A stretch of 64,000 nucleotides of DNA, from NCBI GenBank assembly GCA_002720855.1, contig PBIN01000012.1, positions 48,075 through 112,074 on the forward strand. The letters are read 5' to 3'. The first letter of the stretch is position 1, and each line of letters starts with the position of its first letter. Source of the DNA: Rhodospirillaceae bacterium. Its GTDB lineage: Bacteria > Pseudomonadota > Alphaproteobacteria > MPNO01 > UBA2964. The notes beneath the pieces were generated by a model. That model was not told the DNA's origin. It was given only the letters and a program-made list of their open reading frames with translations, and made no database searches. A program made the translations under genes and the position numbers. Positions 1-9,535 of the stretch are shown here, in pieces.

Positions 1-155
1 GAGCTGCTATTACACCGGCTATTTATGGCTGGTTCGTCGATCTTGGACGACCAGACTGGGTCTTTACGAGTTCGGGAATTCTTATGACCATCGCCGCTCT
101 GATCATTTTCACGACCGCAAGGCTGGTTCAGAAGCAAAGCTTGGCGAAGGGCTGA
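1..155 (+). CDS. MFS transporter, C-terminal end (partial)
   Basis: Only the last 50 codons are in the window; the frame enters at base 3 and stops with TGA at 153-155. The peptide reads as a loop (Gly-Trp-Phe-Val-Asp then Arg-Pro-Asp-Trp-Val-Phe) followed by one hydrophobic helix rich in Ile, Leu and Ala and a short basic tail. This looks like the last transmembrane helix of a major facilitator superfamily permease. The next gene starts 2 bases after the stop, so the two are probably cotranscribed. The substrate cannot be inferred. The family call rests on one helix. Confidence 0.55.
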   Translation, partial: AAITPAIYGWFVDLGRPDWVFTSSGILMTIAALIIFTTARLVQKQSLAKG

Positions 156-157
156 CA

Positions 158-1450
158 ATGAATATCGTCTTTTTCGGTCTTGTTGCGATTGCCTTTAGTG
201 TCACCGCATGGCGCCAGATATTCTGGGTGCCTGTGAACGACAAAGCCGTTTCCCCAATGCAACAGCTTGGGGTTGGGATGATTGACGCCGCTGCAAGTTC
301 CGTAACTTTGGCGCTTGGTTTGATTGGCGTAATGGCGCTCTTTCTGGGACTTATGAAAGTAGCTGAGGCAGGAGGTCTATTGGCCATTATCGCTAAATTG
401 GTTCGCCCCTTGATGGTCCGCGCATTCCCGGACGTCCCTGCGGAACATCCGGCAATGGGTGCGATGATTATGAATATTTCGGCCAATGCACTTGGTTTGG
501 GTAACGCGGCAACACCGTTTGGTATTCGAGCTATGCAGGAACTCGATAAAATCAACCCTCACAAGGGAACGGCAACCGATGCCATGGTGCTGTTTTTGGC
601 CATCAACACATCTAGCGTGACCTTACTGCCTACTGGGGTAATCGCGCTGCGTGCTGCAACTGGCTCCGCCGATCCAGCCGGAATCCTGCCGACAACGTTA
701 TTTGCCACCATTCTTTCAACGACAGTTGCCTTTATCGCCGTCAAATTCTATCGCCGGTTTTCAGAGCCTCCACCGCCAACTGAAGACGTATCGGATGAGT
801 TAACCGAAGGCGGAGAAGGCTTGGAAGGTGATATTAGTGACAGCGGATATCCGTGGTGGGTGTCAGCACTTGCTCTGTGTTCCATCGCTGCTTTTGTCCC
901 AATAACGGTAATTTACGGGAAGATCATTGCACCCTGGATAATTCCGGGTCTCATGATCGGATTGCTCACCTTTGGTTTGGTTCGAGGAGTACCGATCTAC
1001 GAGTCATTTGTAGAGGGCGCACGGGACGGTTTTCAGGTGGCGGTTCGCATCATCCCCTATCTGGTTGCAATTCTCGTTGCTGTCGGAATGTTGAGATCAA
1101 GTGGCGCTCTCGATTTGTTTGTAAGTTGGGTGGGTCCGGTAACCTCAGCCTTTGGTCTTCCCGGGGAAGCTCTCCCAATGGCATTGCTGCGCCCTCTCTC
1201 TGGTTCGGGCGCATACGGAATTCTGGCTTCGATTATACAGGACCCCTCTGTAGGCCCTGATAGCTACACAGGATATCTCGTTAGTACGCTTCAGGGTTCG
1301 ACAGAAACGACGTTTTATGTTTTGGCCGTTTACTTTGGTGCCGTACAGATAAAACGTGTACGGCATGCGTTGGCTGCGGCACTTACGGCTGATCTTGCTG
1401 GAATCATAGGTGCAATTATCGCCTGTACCCTACTGTACGGCGCGCTTTAA
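158..1450 (+). CDS. Fused SpmA/SpmB-like nucleoside-recognition (Gate domain) membrane protein
   Basis: This 430-residue polytopic membrane protein has two homologous halves. The N-terminal half (about 1-205) resembles spore maturation protein A, with the segment around MNISANALGLGNAATPFG; the C-terminal half (about 230-430) resembles SpmB, with the segment around LLRPLSGSGAYG and the Gln-Gly-Ser-Thr-Glu-Thr-Thr-Phe motif. An acidic linker (about 208-228) joins them. In Bacillus spmA and spmB are separate genes of dipicolinate accumulation; the fused form occurs in non-sporulating Gram-negatives, where the role is unknown. It starts 2 bases after the upstream permease fragment. Family call is firm, substrate unknown. 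Confidence 0.8.
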   Translation: MNIVFFGLVAIAFSVTAWRQIFWVPVNDKAVSPMQQLGVGMIDAAASSVTLALGLIGVMALFLGLMKVAEAGGLLAIIAKLVRPLMVRAFPDVPAEHPAMGAMIMNISANALGLGNAATPFGIRAMQELDKINPHKGTATDAMVLFLAINTSSVTLLPTGVIALRAATGSADPAGILPTTLFATILSTTVAFIAVKFYRRFSEPPPPTEDVSDELTEGGEGLEGDISDSGYPWWVSALALCSIAAFVPITVIYGKIIAPWIIPGLMIGLLTFGLVRGVPIYESFVEGARDGFQVAVRIIPYLVAILVAVGMLRSSGALDLFVSWVGPVTSAFGLPGEALPMALLRPLSGSGAYGILASIIQDPSVGPDSYTGYLVSTLQGSTETTFYVLAVYFGAVQIKRVRHALAAALTADLAGIIGAIIACTLLYGAL

Positions 1451-1531
1451 CCCTTCTTTATCGTTTATCAAATCTAAAGATTTCAAAGGCAATTTAATCA
1501 GTCGATAGACTGATGAGTTGACTGATACGAT

Positions 1532-2461
1532 ATGGCGTCCGAGATAAAATATAACGACGTACAGCTAATGCTCGCTGACCCGCGAACGCATATTCGCAGC
1601 ACGCTGAAGGTCGCCCTTTCTCATGCCGGGCTCGATAACATTGATCATACCGGCACATTGGATGCCATTTCCGACTCAATGGAATATTCCATGGGTCCCG
1701 ACATCCTCATCTGCGATATGGGAATTGGCGATGGTGAAATCGTAGATCTGGTATCTCGAGTTCGACACAATGACGTCGGTAAAAACCCATTTGTTTGCGT
1801 TATTGGAATCTCGTGGGAAGCACAGGCCCAAGACATTATCCGGATGATAAATTGCGGTGTGGATCATCTGATAACGGCACCGCTGTCGCCGCAGCAAATT
1901 CTGAGCCGAATTTCTTCATTGGTGCATCATCGACTGCCCTTTGTCGTTACAGCGGATTACGTTGGTCCGGATCGTCGAAAAATGTTGCGGCCTGGCAAGG
2001 ATTTTCCGGTTGTCGATGTACCCAACTCTCTAAAAGAAAAAGCATTGGGTGTTTGGAATCCTCAACGATTTGAAAAAGAACTTCTTTCAGCTGTTGGGGC
2101 TGTAAATACCCGAAAAATCGACCGGCAAGCGGAGATAATTGCGAGTTTGGCAGATTCCATTACCGAACTTGCTCACGAACCCAATGGGACGGCCAGAATT
2201 CAGCCACAGATAGAGCGCTTAACGTCGTTAGTTACGGAAATGGATCGCCGGGCGACTGAGAACGGCCTACACCATATTGCAGAGTTATGCCGAGCCTGCG
2301 TTAGCGTCGTTTCCGAAATGCATTCACAGGAGACCAATCCGACAGATCGTGACCTGGAGGTGCTCAAGCATCTAGGGATGGCTATTCGTGCAGGCCTTTA
2401 CCCAGTAGAGGCAAACAAGGGATTGGCTGAAGATATCATAAAAACCGTCGCTGCCCGCTAA
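1532..2461 (+). CDS. Atypical response-regulator receiver protein
   Basis: A 309-residue cytoplasmic protein. Residues about 9-130 form a CheY-like receiver: Asp16 in the acidic pocket and Asp62 (context ILICDMGIGDG) as the phospho-acceptor. The Lys expected before the conserved Pro is replaced: the motif reads ITAPLSP with Ala116. A short VGPDRRK segment follows, then a C-terminal part (about 190-309) predicted mostly helical, with no DNA-binding or enzymatic domain that I recognise. No histidine kinase gene adjoins. Loss of the Lys suggests changed or absent phosphorylation-dependent switching. It is probably a stand-alone signalling or scaffold protein; its output is not known. Confidence 0.75.
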   Translation: MASEIKYNDVQLMLADPRTHIRSTLKVALSHAGLDNIDHTGTLDAISDSMEYSMGPDILICDMGIGDGEIVDLVSRVRHNDVGKNPFVCVIGISWEAQAQDIIRMINCGVDHLITAPLSPQQILSRISSLVHHRLPFVVTADYVGPDRRKMLRPGKDFPVVDVPNSLKEKALGVWNPQRFEKELLSAVGAVNTRKIDRQAEIIASLADSITELAHEPNGTARIQPQIERLTSLVTEMDRRATENGLHHIAELCRACVSVVSEMHSQETNPTDRDLEVLKHLGMAIRAGLYPVEANKGLAEDIIKTVAAR

Positions 2462-2524
2462 CCCTAAAATCTATTTCATCTTCAATCTTCCTCTTGCGTA
2501 CTCGTTGCAGGCTTGAAAACATAG

Positions 2525-3670
<1,146 letters not shown>

Positions 3671-3677
3671 AATGAAA

Positions 3678-3720
3678 TCTGTTGGGGGGACGGCCTAAGT
3701 CAGGCCTAACCCCGAACAGA
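3678..3720. terminator. Long hairpin, probable bidirectional terminator between frmA and a small membrane gene
   Basis: Outer arms TCTGTTGGGG (3678-3687) and CCCCGAACAGA (3710-3720) pair with one mismatch, and an inner perfect stem GGCCT/AGGCC (3692-3696 and 3702-3706) has a five-base loop. It starts 8 bases after the frmA stop and contains the stop codon of the converging small gene. There is no clear U tract on either side, so termination efficiency is uncertain. Confidence 0.5.
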
Positions 3721-3874
3721 TTGAAATAACGAATTCATTCAATAGCTGAACATCCCGAAATGCGGGGAAAGCCATCAAGGCGGCGAAAAATAAAACGGCA
3801 AGGACGATATATTCCGTCCTGCGCTCCTTTCCATCATCCCCCTGGGATTCACGATCAACAGGTTTTTCGACCAT
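3695..3874 (-). CDS. Small single-pass membrane protein, hypothetical
   Basis: A 59-residue frame starting at ATG 3874 (a TTG three codons upstream is possible). The N-terminal 20 residues are charged (Arg, Asp, Glu), followed by a hydrophobic segment YIVLAVLFFAALMAF and a short C-terminal tail. No strong ribosome binding site is seen. It converges on frmA and its stop lies inside the shared hairpin. I do not recognise a family. The charged-then-hydrophobic layout argues for a real small membrane protein, but coding status is uncertain. Confidence 0.4.
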   Translation of the reverse strand: MVEKPVDRESQGDDGKERRTEYIVLAVLFFAALMAFPAFRDVQLLNEFVISICSGLGLT

Positions 3875-4011
3875 ATCCAACAATATCGCTTCTGTTGTGA
3901 AAGGCCAATATTTCTTACGATGAAAGGATGTTTTAGTTACCTAAATGATAGACATTTGATGGCAGAGTGTAGATCATAACAGGGTTGTTTTATTTATATA
4001 AATTGGATGAC

Positions 4012-4815
4012 ATGAATATTGGTATCATAAGAAATTCGACAGTTATTTTTGCTCTCGCTTTTGTTTGCCTAATGAATGTTCCGGGCATTGCCGGGACGCG
4101 AAGCTATGACATCAATATTTTGCTTAACCAACCACATCCGTTCGTCAATCAGCCGAGTAACCCCTACTTCTCCGGTTCGCCCCTAGCCCCCGTTCCGGTA
4201 CAAAACATTAGGGTGCCCGCGCGCGTTCCGGCTTATCAACCGCCTTCCCGTTCTACGACAAGGGTGGCGGGCCAGAACAACCGCCTTAAACCGGCAGTAT
4301 CGGCGGACGGATCACATAGATTATCAGCCCTGCCTAAAAAAGAATCTAAAGGTCTTATATCAGAGGTGCGGATTGGCGCCTTGGCGCATGATATAGGACC
4401 GTTTTCCAGTAACGAAGAAGACGGGGTTGATGGCAATTTCGAGGTCCTGTTTACATCACCGTCGTGGCTAAAGTGGATTTGGGCACCGCGTCCGCATGTG
4501 GGGCTTTCTGTCAATTCCTCGGGTGATACCAGTCAGGCTTATTTGGGTTTGACTTGGGAATGGCGTTTTTGGCGGAATTGGTTTTTTGATTTCAGTCTCG
4601 GTGGATCCGTTCATGATGGAAAAAAGACAACCAACAGGGTTGATCGAAAAGAGCTGGGTTGTCGCGTTCTATTCAGAGAATCACTGGATTTAGGCTATAT
4701 TTTCGCCGAAAAACATAGCGTTTCTGCATTTTTGGATCATATTTCCAATGCCAATATCTGTGACGCCAATGAGGGACTGGAAACAGTCGGGATACGGTAC
4801 GGGTATCGTTTCTAG
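4012..4815 (+). CDS. PagL-like lipid A 3-O-deacylase (acyloxyacyl hydrolase family)
   Basis: 267 residues from ATG 4012; a TTG at 3985 would add nine residues before the signal peptide, so ATG is preferred. An N-terminal signal peptide (hydrophobic about 12-25) precedes a Pro/Asn/Ser-rich stretch of some 80 residues, then a beta-barrel-like region ending in Tyr-Arg-Phe, as expected of outer membrane proteins. The PagL catalytic signature is complete: His243 and Ser245 in HISNAN and Glu257 twelve residues after the Ser. PagL removes the 3-O acyl chain of lipid A at the outer membrane. The long disordered region before the barrel is unusual. Monocistronic. Confidence 0.75.
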   Translation: MNIGIIRNSTVIFALAFVCLMNVPGIAGTRSYDINILLNQPHPFVNQPSNPYFSGSPLAPVPVQNIRVPARVPAYQPPSRSTTRVAGQNNRLKPAVSADGSHRLSALPKKESKGLISEVRIGALAHDIGPFSSNEEDGVDGNFEVLFTSPSWLKWIWAPRPHVGLSVNSSGDTSQAYLGLTWEWRFWRNWFFDFSLGGSVHDGKKTTNRVDRKELGCRVLFRESLDLGYIFAEKHSVSAFLDHISNANICDANEGLETVGIRYGYRF

Positions 4816-4968
4816 GCCAGTGTGCCATAAACCCTCCGTTAACGAGCATTTTGTACGGTAATAACTGGTTAAATTCCGACTTCCAGATGGTGAGCCACGA
4901 TTTTCGGGTCACTCACTAAAAAAACGGGGTTGGGCCCTAACCGAGCCTTATTATGATGGTTCGCGAAT

Positions 4969-5394
4969 ATGCTCGAATTTAGATTCAGACACATACTTTT
5001 TAAGACGTCCGTTTGGCTATGTTCTCTTTTTTTCGCCGGCATATTTTTGACCCATGCGCCCAAAGCGGCTGAAGAGAAACGAAACATGATGATTCTGGGG
5101 TGTTGGGGGGATGCTGACAAGGGAGATAGTGTCGATCTCAAAGTTCACTTTGTCGGCAATGGTTCGATGGTCCAGTATGACGAAAATAAAGTTGAAAAAC
5201 AGAAGCGGACGTTCGGCGCTTGGGAAATGCGTAAAGGTAGCCGATATCTCAAAGTATTTTGGCCAACTGGCGGCACCTCACAATATCACGTGAAGCGAAT
5301 TGGCCCCATTTTGCATTTTGATGGCATGCGCGGTGCCAGGAACTTCACGCTCCGGGCGATTCCACCCGACAATTGCTGGGAACCCAGGACCTAA
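4969..5394 (+). CDS. Hypothetical exported protein
   Basis: A 141-residue frame with a basic N-terminus and a hydrophobic segment (VWLCSLFFAGIFLTHAP, about 15-31) resembling a signal peptide, then a small mature domain rich in beta-prone residues. It holds two cysteines, one near the mature start (LGCWGDADKGD) and one near the C-terminus (NCWEP), which could form a disulphide. No family recognised. It stands alone between the PagL-like gene and another orphan gene on the same strand. Confidence 0.55.
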   Translation: MLEFRFRHILFKTSVWLCSLFFAGIFLTHAPKAAEEKRNMMILGCWGDADKGDSVDLKVHFVGNGSMVQYDENKVEKQKRTFGAWEMRKGSRYLKVFWPTGGTSQYHVKRIGPILHFDGMRGARNFTLRAIPPDNCWEPRT

Positions 5395-5478
5395 TCATTC
5401 GTAAAAGCTGCGACTTGCGTGAGGACTATCTCCAATGCATTCTGCTACCGTGTGCTGACAGTATCTTGGATGGTGTAA

Positions 5479-5991
5479 ATGGACCTGGAAACCGCAATAA
5501 TCGCCTTTGGCTTCGGTTGGGGTGCCTGGATTCTCTACAGAATTCACCAACGGCGGTCGAGTAAAGAAGATCCAAGCGCTGCGATTATTAAAAAGCCAGC
5601 GGATGAGCAGGCCGAAATGCCCCGCGTGGGGACGCCTGCTTCTATAACGTTCAATCAGATCAAAGCGCTGCAGGCTAATAATTTCACGCCGGACAAAAAT
5701 TGGAGTCAGGAAGAAGCGGCCCTGATTCTGGATGCCGTAAAATATTTACGGGCGGTTTGCAGGAGTATATCAAGCGAAGATGATGGTGAGCCGCCTCTCG
5801 AGATTCAAAACGCTCTGCTGAAATTTATTCTGACCAAACAAGATATTCGCGACTATGTTCGGAAATGGGGCGAAGACCGGCGGGCACAGGGTTTAGGAGA
5901 ATATGCGGATGACGAACCGTTATTGCAGGAAAACGGCCAGTACGAACGGGTGAAAACAGAAGCACAAAAATATTTTACAGAAAACCCGTAA
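5479..5991 (+). CDS. Hypothetical membrane-anchored protein
   Basis: 170 residues. An N-terminal hydrophobic helix (about 5-21, AIIAFGFGWGAWILY) is followed by a positively charged patch HQRRSSK, consistent with a single-pass N-out anchor and a cytoplasmic domain. The rest is a charged helical domain (about 80-170) with several Trp and Tyr. No known motif was seen. It lies 85 bases after the preceding orphan gene on the same strand. Function unknown. Confidence 0.6.
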   Translation: MDLETAIIAFGFGWGAWILYRIHQRRSSKEDPSAAIIKKPADEQAEMPRVGTPASITFNQIKALQANNFTPDKNWSQEEAALILDAVKYLRAVCRSISSEDDGEPPLEIQNALLKFILTKQDIRDYVRKWGEDRRAQGLGEYADDEPLLQENGQYERVKTEAQKYFTENP

Positions 5992-6274
5992 CAAGCGGAT
6001 TTTAAAGAGAAAAAATGGGCATGAATTCTGTTTTACTCCGGATTTCTCTCTATTTTCAGGATGTATCATAAAAAAATTATCACCTGTTTCCGCGAATTTT
6101 ATTGCATTCGCTACGAAAATGCTGAGAAACTACGGCAAGGTAACACATGATCCTGGCGTAACCCCTGGATTGCCTGAAGGCCCGCTAGCTGAGCTACACT
6201 GAGAAATTGTGGAACCGAGACCGTGTGGTAGCAATTGGTTGCCGCACATAAAAGACGTTTGAAAGGACTACAAG

Positions 6275-6481
6275 ATGCCGAGTGGAAAAGTAAAATGGTT
6301 TAATCCAACCAAGGGTTACGGATTTATTGAACCGAGCGATGGCAGCCGCGATGCGTTTGTGCATATTTCTGCTGTTGAACGTGCTGGATTGTCTACCTTG
6401 AATGAAGGACAGGAAGTTGAGTACGAATTGGTCCCTGGCCAAAACGGAAAATCTTCAGCTGAAAATCTAGTCGTTAAGTAA
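6275..6481 (+). CDS. Cold-shock domain protein (CspA family)
   Basis: A 68-residue single cold-shock domain, the full family length. RNP1 is visible as KGYGFI (residues 13-18) and RNP2 around FVHISA (28-32); the N-terminus GKVKWFN is canonical. CspA proteins bind single-stranded RNA and DNA and act as RNA chaperones. A purine-rich ribosome site (GAAAGGA) precedes the ATG. There are 283 bases between the preceding gene and this start, giving room for a long leader, as is common in the family. Two hairpins follow the stop. Confidence 0.95.
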   Translation: MPSGKVKWFNPTKGYGFIEPSDGSRDAFVHISAVERAGLSTLNEGQEVEYELVPGQNGKSSAENLVVK

Positions 6482-6490
6482 TTGGTCGAT

Positions 6491-6513
6491 GGGGGCCGTG
6501 ATTTTCGGCCCCC
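6491..6513 (+). terminator. Terminator hairpin of the cold-shock gene
   Basis: A perfect eight-base-pair GC stem, GGGGGCCG (6491-6498) with CGGCCCCC (6506-6513), loop TGATTTT, ten bases after the cold-shock stop codon. It lacks a U tract of its own; the second hairpin 34 bases on supplies one. Confidence 0.6.
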
Positions 6514-6546
6514 TCACCTGCTAAGGCGCAAGCCTCAGCCATTCAA

Positions 6547-6565
6547 AGCCACCTGTCGGGTGGCT
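6547..6565 (+). terminator. Second terminator hairpin, between convergent genes
   Basis: Stem AGCCACC (6547-6553) with GGTGGCT (6559-6565), loop of five, followed by TATTTATT. It has the layout of an intrinsic terminator for plus-strand transcription and lies just before the 3' end of the minus-strand hydrolase gene. Confidence 0.65.
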
Positions 6566-6568
6566 TAT

Positions 6569-7447
6569 TTATTCACCGGTCGAATTGATGAAATTAATCA
6601 ACCTTGCGTTGAAAGCATCGGGTTGTTCCCGAAAACAAAAATGGCCGGCTTGATTAAGAACACACATTGAAGAGTGTCGTTGTTTTGATGCAATGAGATC
6701 AAAAATAATTTCACCCTGATCGAGAATAGCCGTCGGATCGTTTCGGCCCCACATTACTAGTGCAGGACACTTCAATCCTATATCTCTGAGCTCGGCAAAA
6801 GTTCGTGATTTGTCGATCGTAAGGCTAGGCATAAACTGATTTTTACCTAATCCCTGCGCAACCATTTTCTGATTTGCCTCGATGCTTTTTGGTAATGAGG
6901 CGATTTCGGACATTGTGTCTAACCAGGTTTCTGTTATGTGATCTGGATTGTAGGAATAATGCTCAATGATCCAGCGTTGACTTTCACGACTTAGCCTTGG
7001 AATTGGCGGGTTGCCTAGGACCTGCGCACTTCTCGGCGACCCCGGCGCCAATGTATTGGTGTCAATGATTGTACAGGATGCAATCAATTCAGGGTGATCC
7101 AAAGCCAATCGGCAGACGAGATAGCCACCGCGGGAATGGCCGGCTATGTGAACCTGATCAAGGCCCAACGCCTTGATGAACTCGTAGGCATGTCTGACAG
7201 TTGCTGCCATCGTAAAATCTTTATTTAACAATGGGTTGTTTGTATAACCTTGACCTAGTTTATCGACCGCAATTACATGGCAATGTCTAGCAAGTCCTTC
7301 GAAGTTACGGTCCCAATCCTCCGCGCATTCCGCGAGGTTGCCCGACCCCATATTGCCACCGTGAAACAAAACAAGATGTTGACGGGATCCGGCCTCGAAA
7401 TATCTGGTTTTGATCCCCGCAACATCGATAGACTTTGGATTCATCAT
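6569..7447 (-). CDS. Alpha/beta hydrolase (MhpC/BphD-like)
   Basis: 292 residues with a full alpha/beta-hydrolase fold pattern: oxyanion-hole segment LFHGGNM (about 27-33), nucleophile elbow GHSRGG with Ser105, acid Asp237 in GRND, and His269 in QAGHFCF. A cap region lies between about 130 and 215. The family includes carbon-carbon bond hydrolases of meta-cleavage pathways as well as esterases, and the substrate cannot be chosen from sequence. It converges with the cold-shock gene and diverges from a small ORF leading to the UbiD-family gene. An aromatic-catabolic role is possible given the dioxygenase cluster 6 kb away, but this is inference. Confidence 0.8.
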   Translation of the reverse strand: MMNPKSIDVAGIKTRYFEAGSRQHLVLFHGGNMGSGNLAECAEDWDRNFEGLARHCHVIAVDKLGQGYTNNPLLNKDFTMAATVRHAYEFIKALGLDQVHIAGHSRGGYLVCRLALDHPELIASCTIIDTNTLAPGSPRSAQVLGNPPIPRLSRESQRWIIEHYSYNPDHITETWLDTMSEIASLPKSIEANQKMVAQGLGKNQFMPSLTIDKSRTFAELRDIGLKCPALVMWGRNDPTAILDQGEIIFDLIASKQRHSSMCVLNQAGHFCFREQPDAFNARLINFINSTGE

Positions 7448-7515
7448 CGTTTTAATCAGGGTAGTAATTTAAAATCCGCTTAACGGCCGAATTTCCAAGA
7501 TAAAATGATTGAATA

Positions 7516-7761
7516 ATGAAGTCGTATCTTATGATCATTCTGGCTGTTTCGATGTCAATTTTAACGGTGCCAACATACGCTGTTCCCGATACCGTTAATT
7601 TTCAAGGTCTTAAAGCTGATTGTCTAATATTGGATTTAAACATTGATTCAGTAGACAATAATCCATGGGAGCATCCTGTTGATTTACTGGTATTTATGTG
7701 GTTGACGCGACGATCTATGGACCTTAACCGGGTCTGCGGACTAATTTACTATTTAGAATAA
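7516..7761 (+). CDS. Small hypothetical protein with putative signal peptide
   Basis: An 81-residue frame starting with a signal-like sequence (Lys-Ser-Tyr then a hydrophobic run to about residue 22, VPTYAVP, a plausible cleavage site). The remaining 58 residues contain two cysteines and no known motif. The ribosome binding site is poor. It lies 52 bases before the UbiD-family gene. It may be a genuine small exported protein or a decayed remnant; I cannot decide. Confidence 0.35.
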   Translation: MKSYLMIILAVSMSILTVPTYAVPDTVNFQGLKADCLILDLNIDSVDNNPWEHPVDLLVFMWLTRRSMDLNRVCGLIYYLE

Positions 7762-7813
7762 TCTTCGTCGCAACGATTGTATTGCGTCGATTTGACAAGG
7801 ATGAAACTTAAAC

Positions 7814-9328
7814 ATGGCGAATAGAAATCAGCCGATCCAGGATCTTCGTGAGTGGATCGAAGATGTCGACAAACTTGGGGAATTGGTAAGGGTTACAAAA
7901 CCGGTCGATCGTGACGAAGAAATGGGTGCGATTGCGTACCTTTTAGGAAAACAACACCCCTCACCCACGGTTCTTTTTGAAAACCCCAATGGCTTCGATG
8001 ACAACAACCCTATCGGGGCAAAACTCCTTTGGAACCTTGTTGGGCCGAGTATTAAACGCATTGCCATTACACTCGAAGAACCCGCGGATACACAGACGAT
8101 TGAGCTCATAACCAAAGTAAAAGGCAAAATGGCCAATCGTATTCCGCCGGAAGAAATAAGTGCGGATGACGCGCCGATTTACGCAAATACGTTATCTGGC
8201 GCTGATGTTGATCTCGATTTGCTTCCCATTCCAACACATTGGCCCATGGATGGTGGACGATACGGGGGAACCGGTGACTGCGTCATTACTCGCGATCCCG
8301 AAAACGGTTACCTCAACGTTGGTACCTACCGGATGATGCAACACAGCAAAACCGAGGTCGGACTGCATCTGTCGCCTGGCAAAGATGCACGGCTTCATAT
8401 CGAAAGATCGTGGGAACAGGGCAAGTCTGTCCCGGTTGCGGCAGCGTGGGGCGTTGATCCGCTATTCATGTTGGTGGGATCGCAGGGTTTCCCGAAAAAT
8501 ATTTCGGAATATGAGTATATTGGCGGCCTCAAAGGCCAGGCGGTCCCTGTCGTTAAGGCAAAGAACAGTGATCTGCTTATCCCGGCCAATGCCGATCTGG
8601 TTATCGAAGGTGTTATCGAACCTCAAGCGACCCGCGCTGAAGGTCCTTTCGGTGAGTTTACGGGATATTACGGTGCGCCGGTACGGCAGGCACCGCTCGT
8701 AAAGGTTACCGATATTCATTTTCGGGATAATCCCATTCTAACAAATGCCTTGATGGCTGATTACCCATCCTGCGAACAGAGTGGATTCTTCGCCATTATT
8801 CGATCTGCAAAGATTTGGGATGATCTTGATAAACTGGGTGTTCCTGGAATCGCCGGCATTTATGCACACCCTGCTTCCGCGGGTGGTTACGGTCTCACTG
8901 TGATCAGCATGGAGCAACGTTATGCCGGTCATGCCTCACAGGTGTTGTCTCTCGCTGCTCAGGTTCCGGGCGGTGCTTTCTTTACGAAGTGGATCGTTGC
9001 TGTTGACGAAGATGTAGACCCTACGAGTATTGATGAGGTTTTATGGGCGTTAGGCAGCCGCAGCAATCCTAGTGATGACATCGATATACTTCGAAACACG
9101 TGGAGTACGCCGCTCGATCCAAGTCAGGGGGATCCGAAATTACGGCCCTATGGCTCAAAAGCGTTGATTAATGCCTGCAAGAACCACAAGCATATGGAAC
9201 ACTTTCCTAAAAGAACTGTGTTGCGCAAGGAAATATACGAAAGTGTTGCCGCCAAATGGGAAGATCTCGAACTACCGGGCGATGTTCCCAATGTCATCGC
9301 CTTTCACAAGGATGCCCCAGAAGAATAA
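7814..9328 (+). CDS. UbiD-family (de)carboxylase
   Basis: 504 residues, full length for the family of prenylated-FMN-dependent reversible decarboxylases. The catalytic triad of fungal Fdc1 (Arg173, Glu277, Glu282) has clear counterparts: Arg173 in GTYRMMQ, and Glu276 and Glu281 in the EGPFGEFTGY motif. Substrates in the family range from polyprenyl-hydroxybenzoate (ubiquinone synthesis) to cinnamic, phenolic and heteroaromatic acids. No ubiX prenyltransferase gene is adjacent, and it is not in a ubiquinone operon. It may be the housekeeping UbiD or a catabolic decarboxylase. A phenolic-acid role would fit the nearby ring-cleavage genes, but this is inference. Confidence 0.9.
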   Translation: MANRNQPIQDLREWIEDVDKLGELVRVTKPVDRDEEMGAIAYLLGKQHPSPTVLFENPNGFDDNNPIGAKLLWNLVGPSIKRIAITLEEPADTQTIELITKVKGKMANRIPPEEISADDAPIYANTLSGADVDLDLLPIPTHWPMDGGRYGGTGDCVITRDPENGYLNVGTYRMMQHSKTEVGLHLSPGKDARLHIERSWEQGKSVPVAAAWGVDPLFMLVGSQGFPKNISEYEYIGGLKGQAVPVVKAKNSDLLIPANADLVIEGVIEPQATRAEGPFGEFTGYYGAPVRQAPLVKVTDIHFRDNPILTNALMADYPSCEQSGFFAIIRSAKIWDDLDKLGVPGIAGIYAHPASAGGYGLTVISMEQRYAGHASQVLSLAAQVPGGAFFTKWIVAVDEDVDPTSIDEVLWALGSRSNPSDDIDILRNTWSTPLDPSQGDPKLRPYGSKALINACKNHKHMEHFPKRTVLRKEIYESVAAKWEDLELPGDVPNVIAFHKDAPEE

Positions 9329-9375
9329 TCATTTCCCCAATTCATCTCAGCTCATTCTCAGAAATTAGGATTGAA

Positions 9376-9452
9376 TGGTGCGCCCGGCAGGATTTGAACC
9401 TGCGACCAATTGATTAAAAGTCAACTGCTCTACCGGGCTGAGCTACGGGCGC
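9376..9452 (-). tRNA. tRNA-Lys (anticodon TTT)
   Basis: Read on the minus strand, the acceptor GCGCCCG pairs perfectly with CGGGCGC, the D arm is GCTC...GAGC, the anticodon loop CTTTTAA gives anticodon TTT, and the T arm is GCAGG-TTCAAAT-CCTGC. The discriminator is A and CCA is encoded. It follows coaD on the same strand. Confidence 0.97.
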
Positions 9453-9535
9453 CCGTACAAAATCGTCACAAGAAATGACGGCGGCGCACAATATGTGGGC
9501 CACCGCAGATGGTCAATAGAAAGCTGCTAAAAACC

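Noticed and set aside
6120..6215. tRNA-like stretch on the minus strand (GTAGCTCAGCTAGCGGGC)
   Set aside because: Only a D-arm-like segment is present; no matching acceptor, anticodon or T arm (GGTTCGA) can be folded. Possibly a relic, not supportable as a gene.
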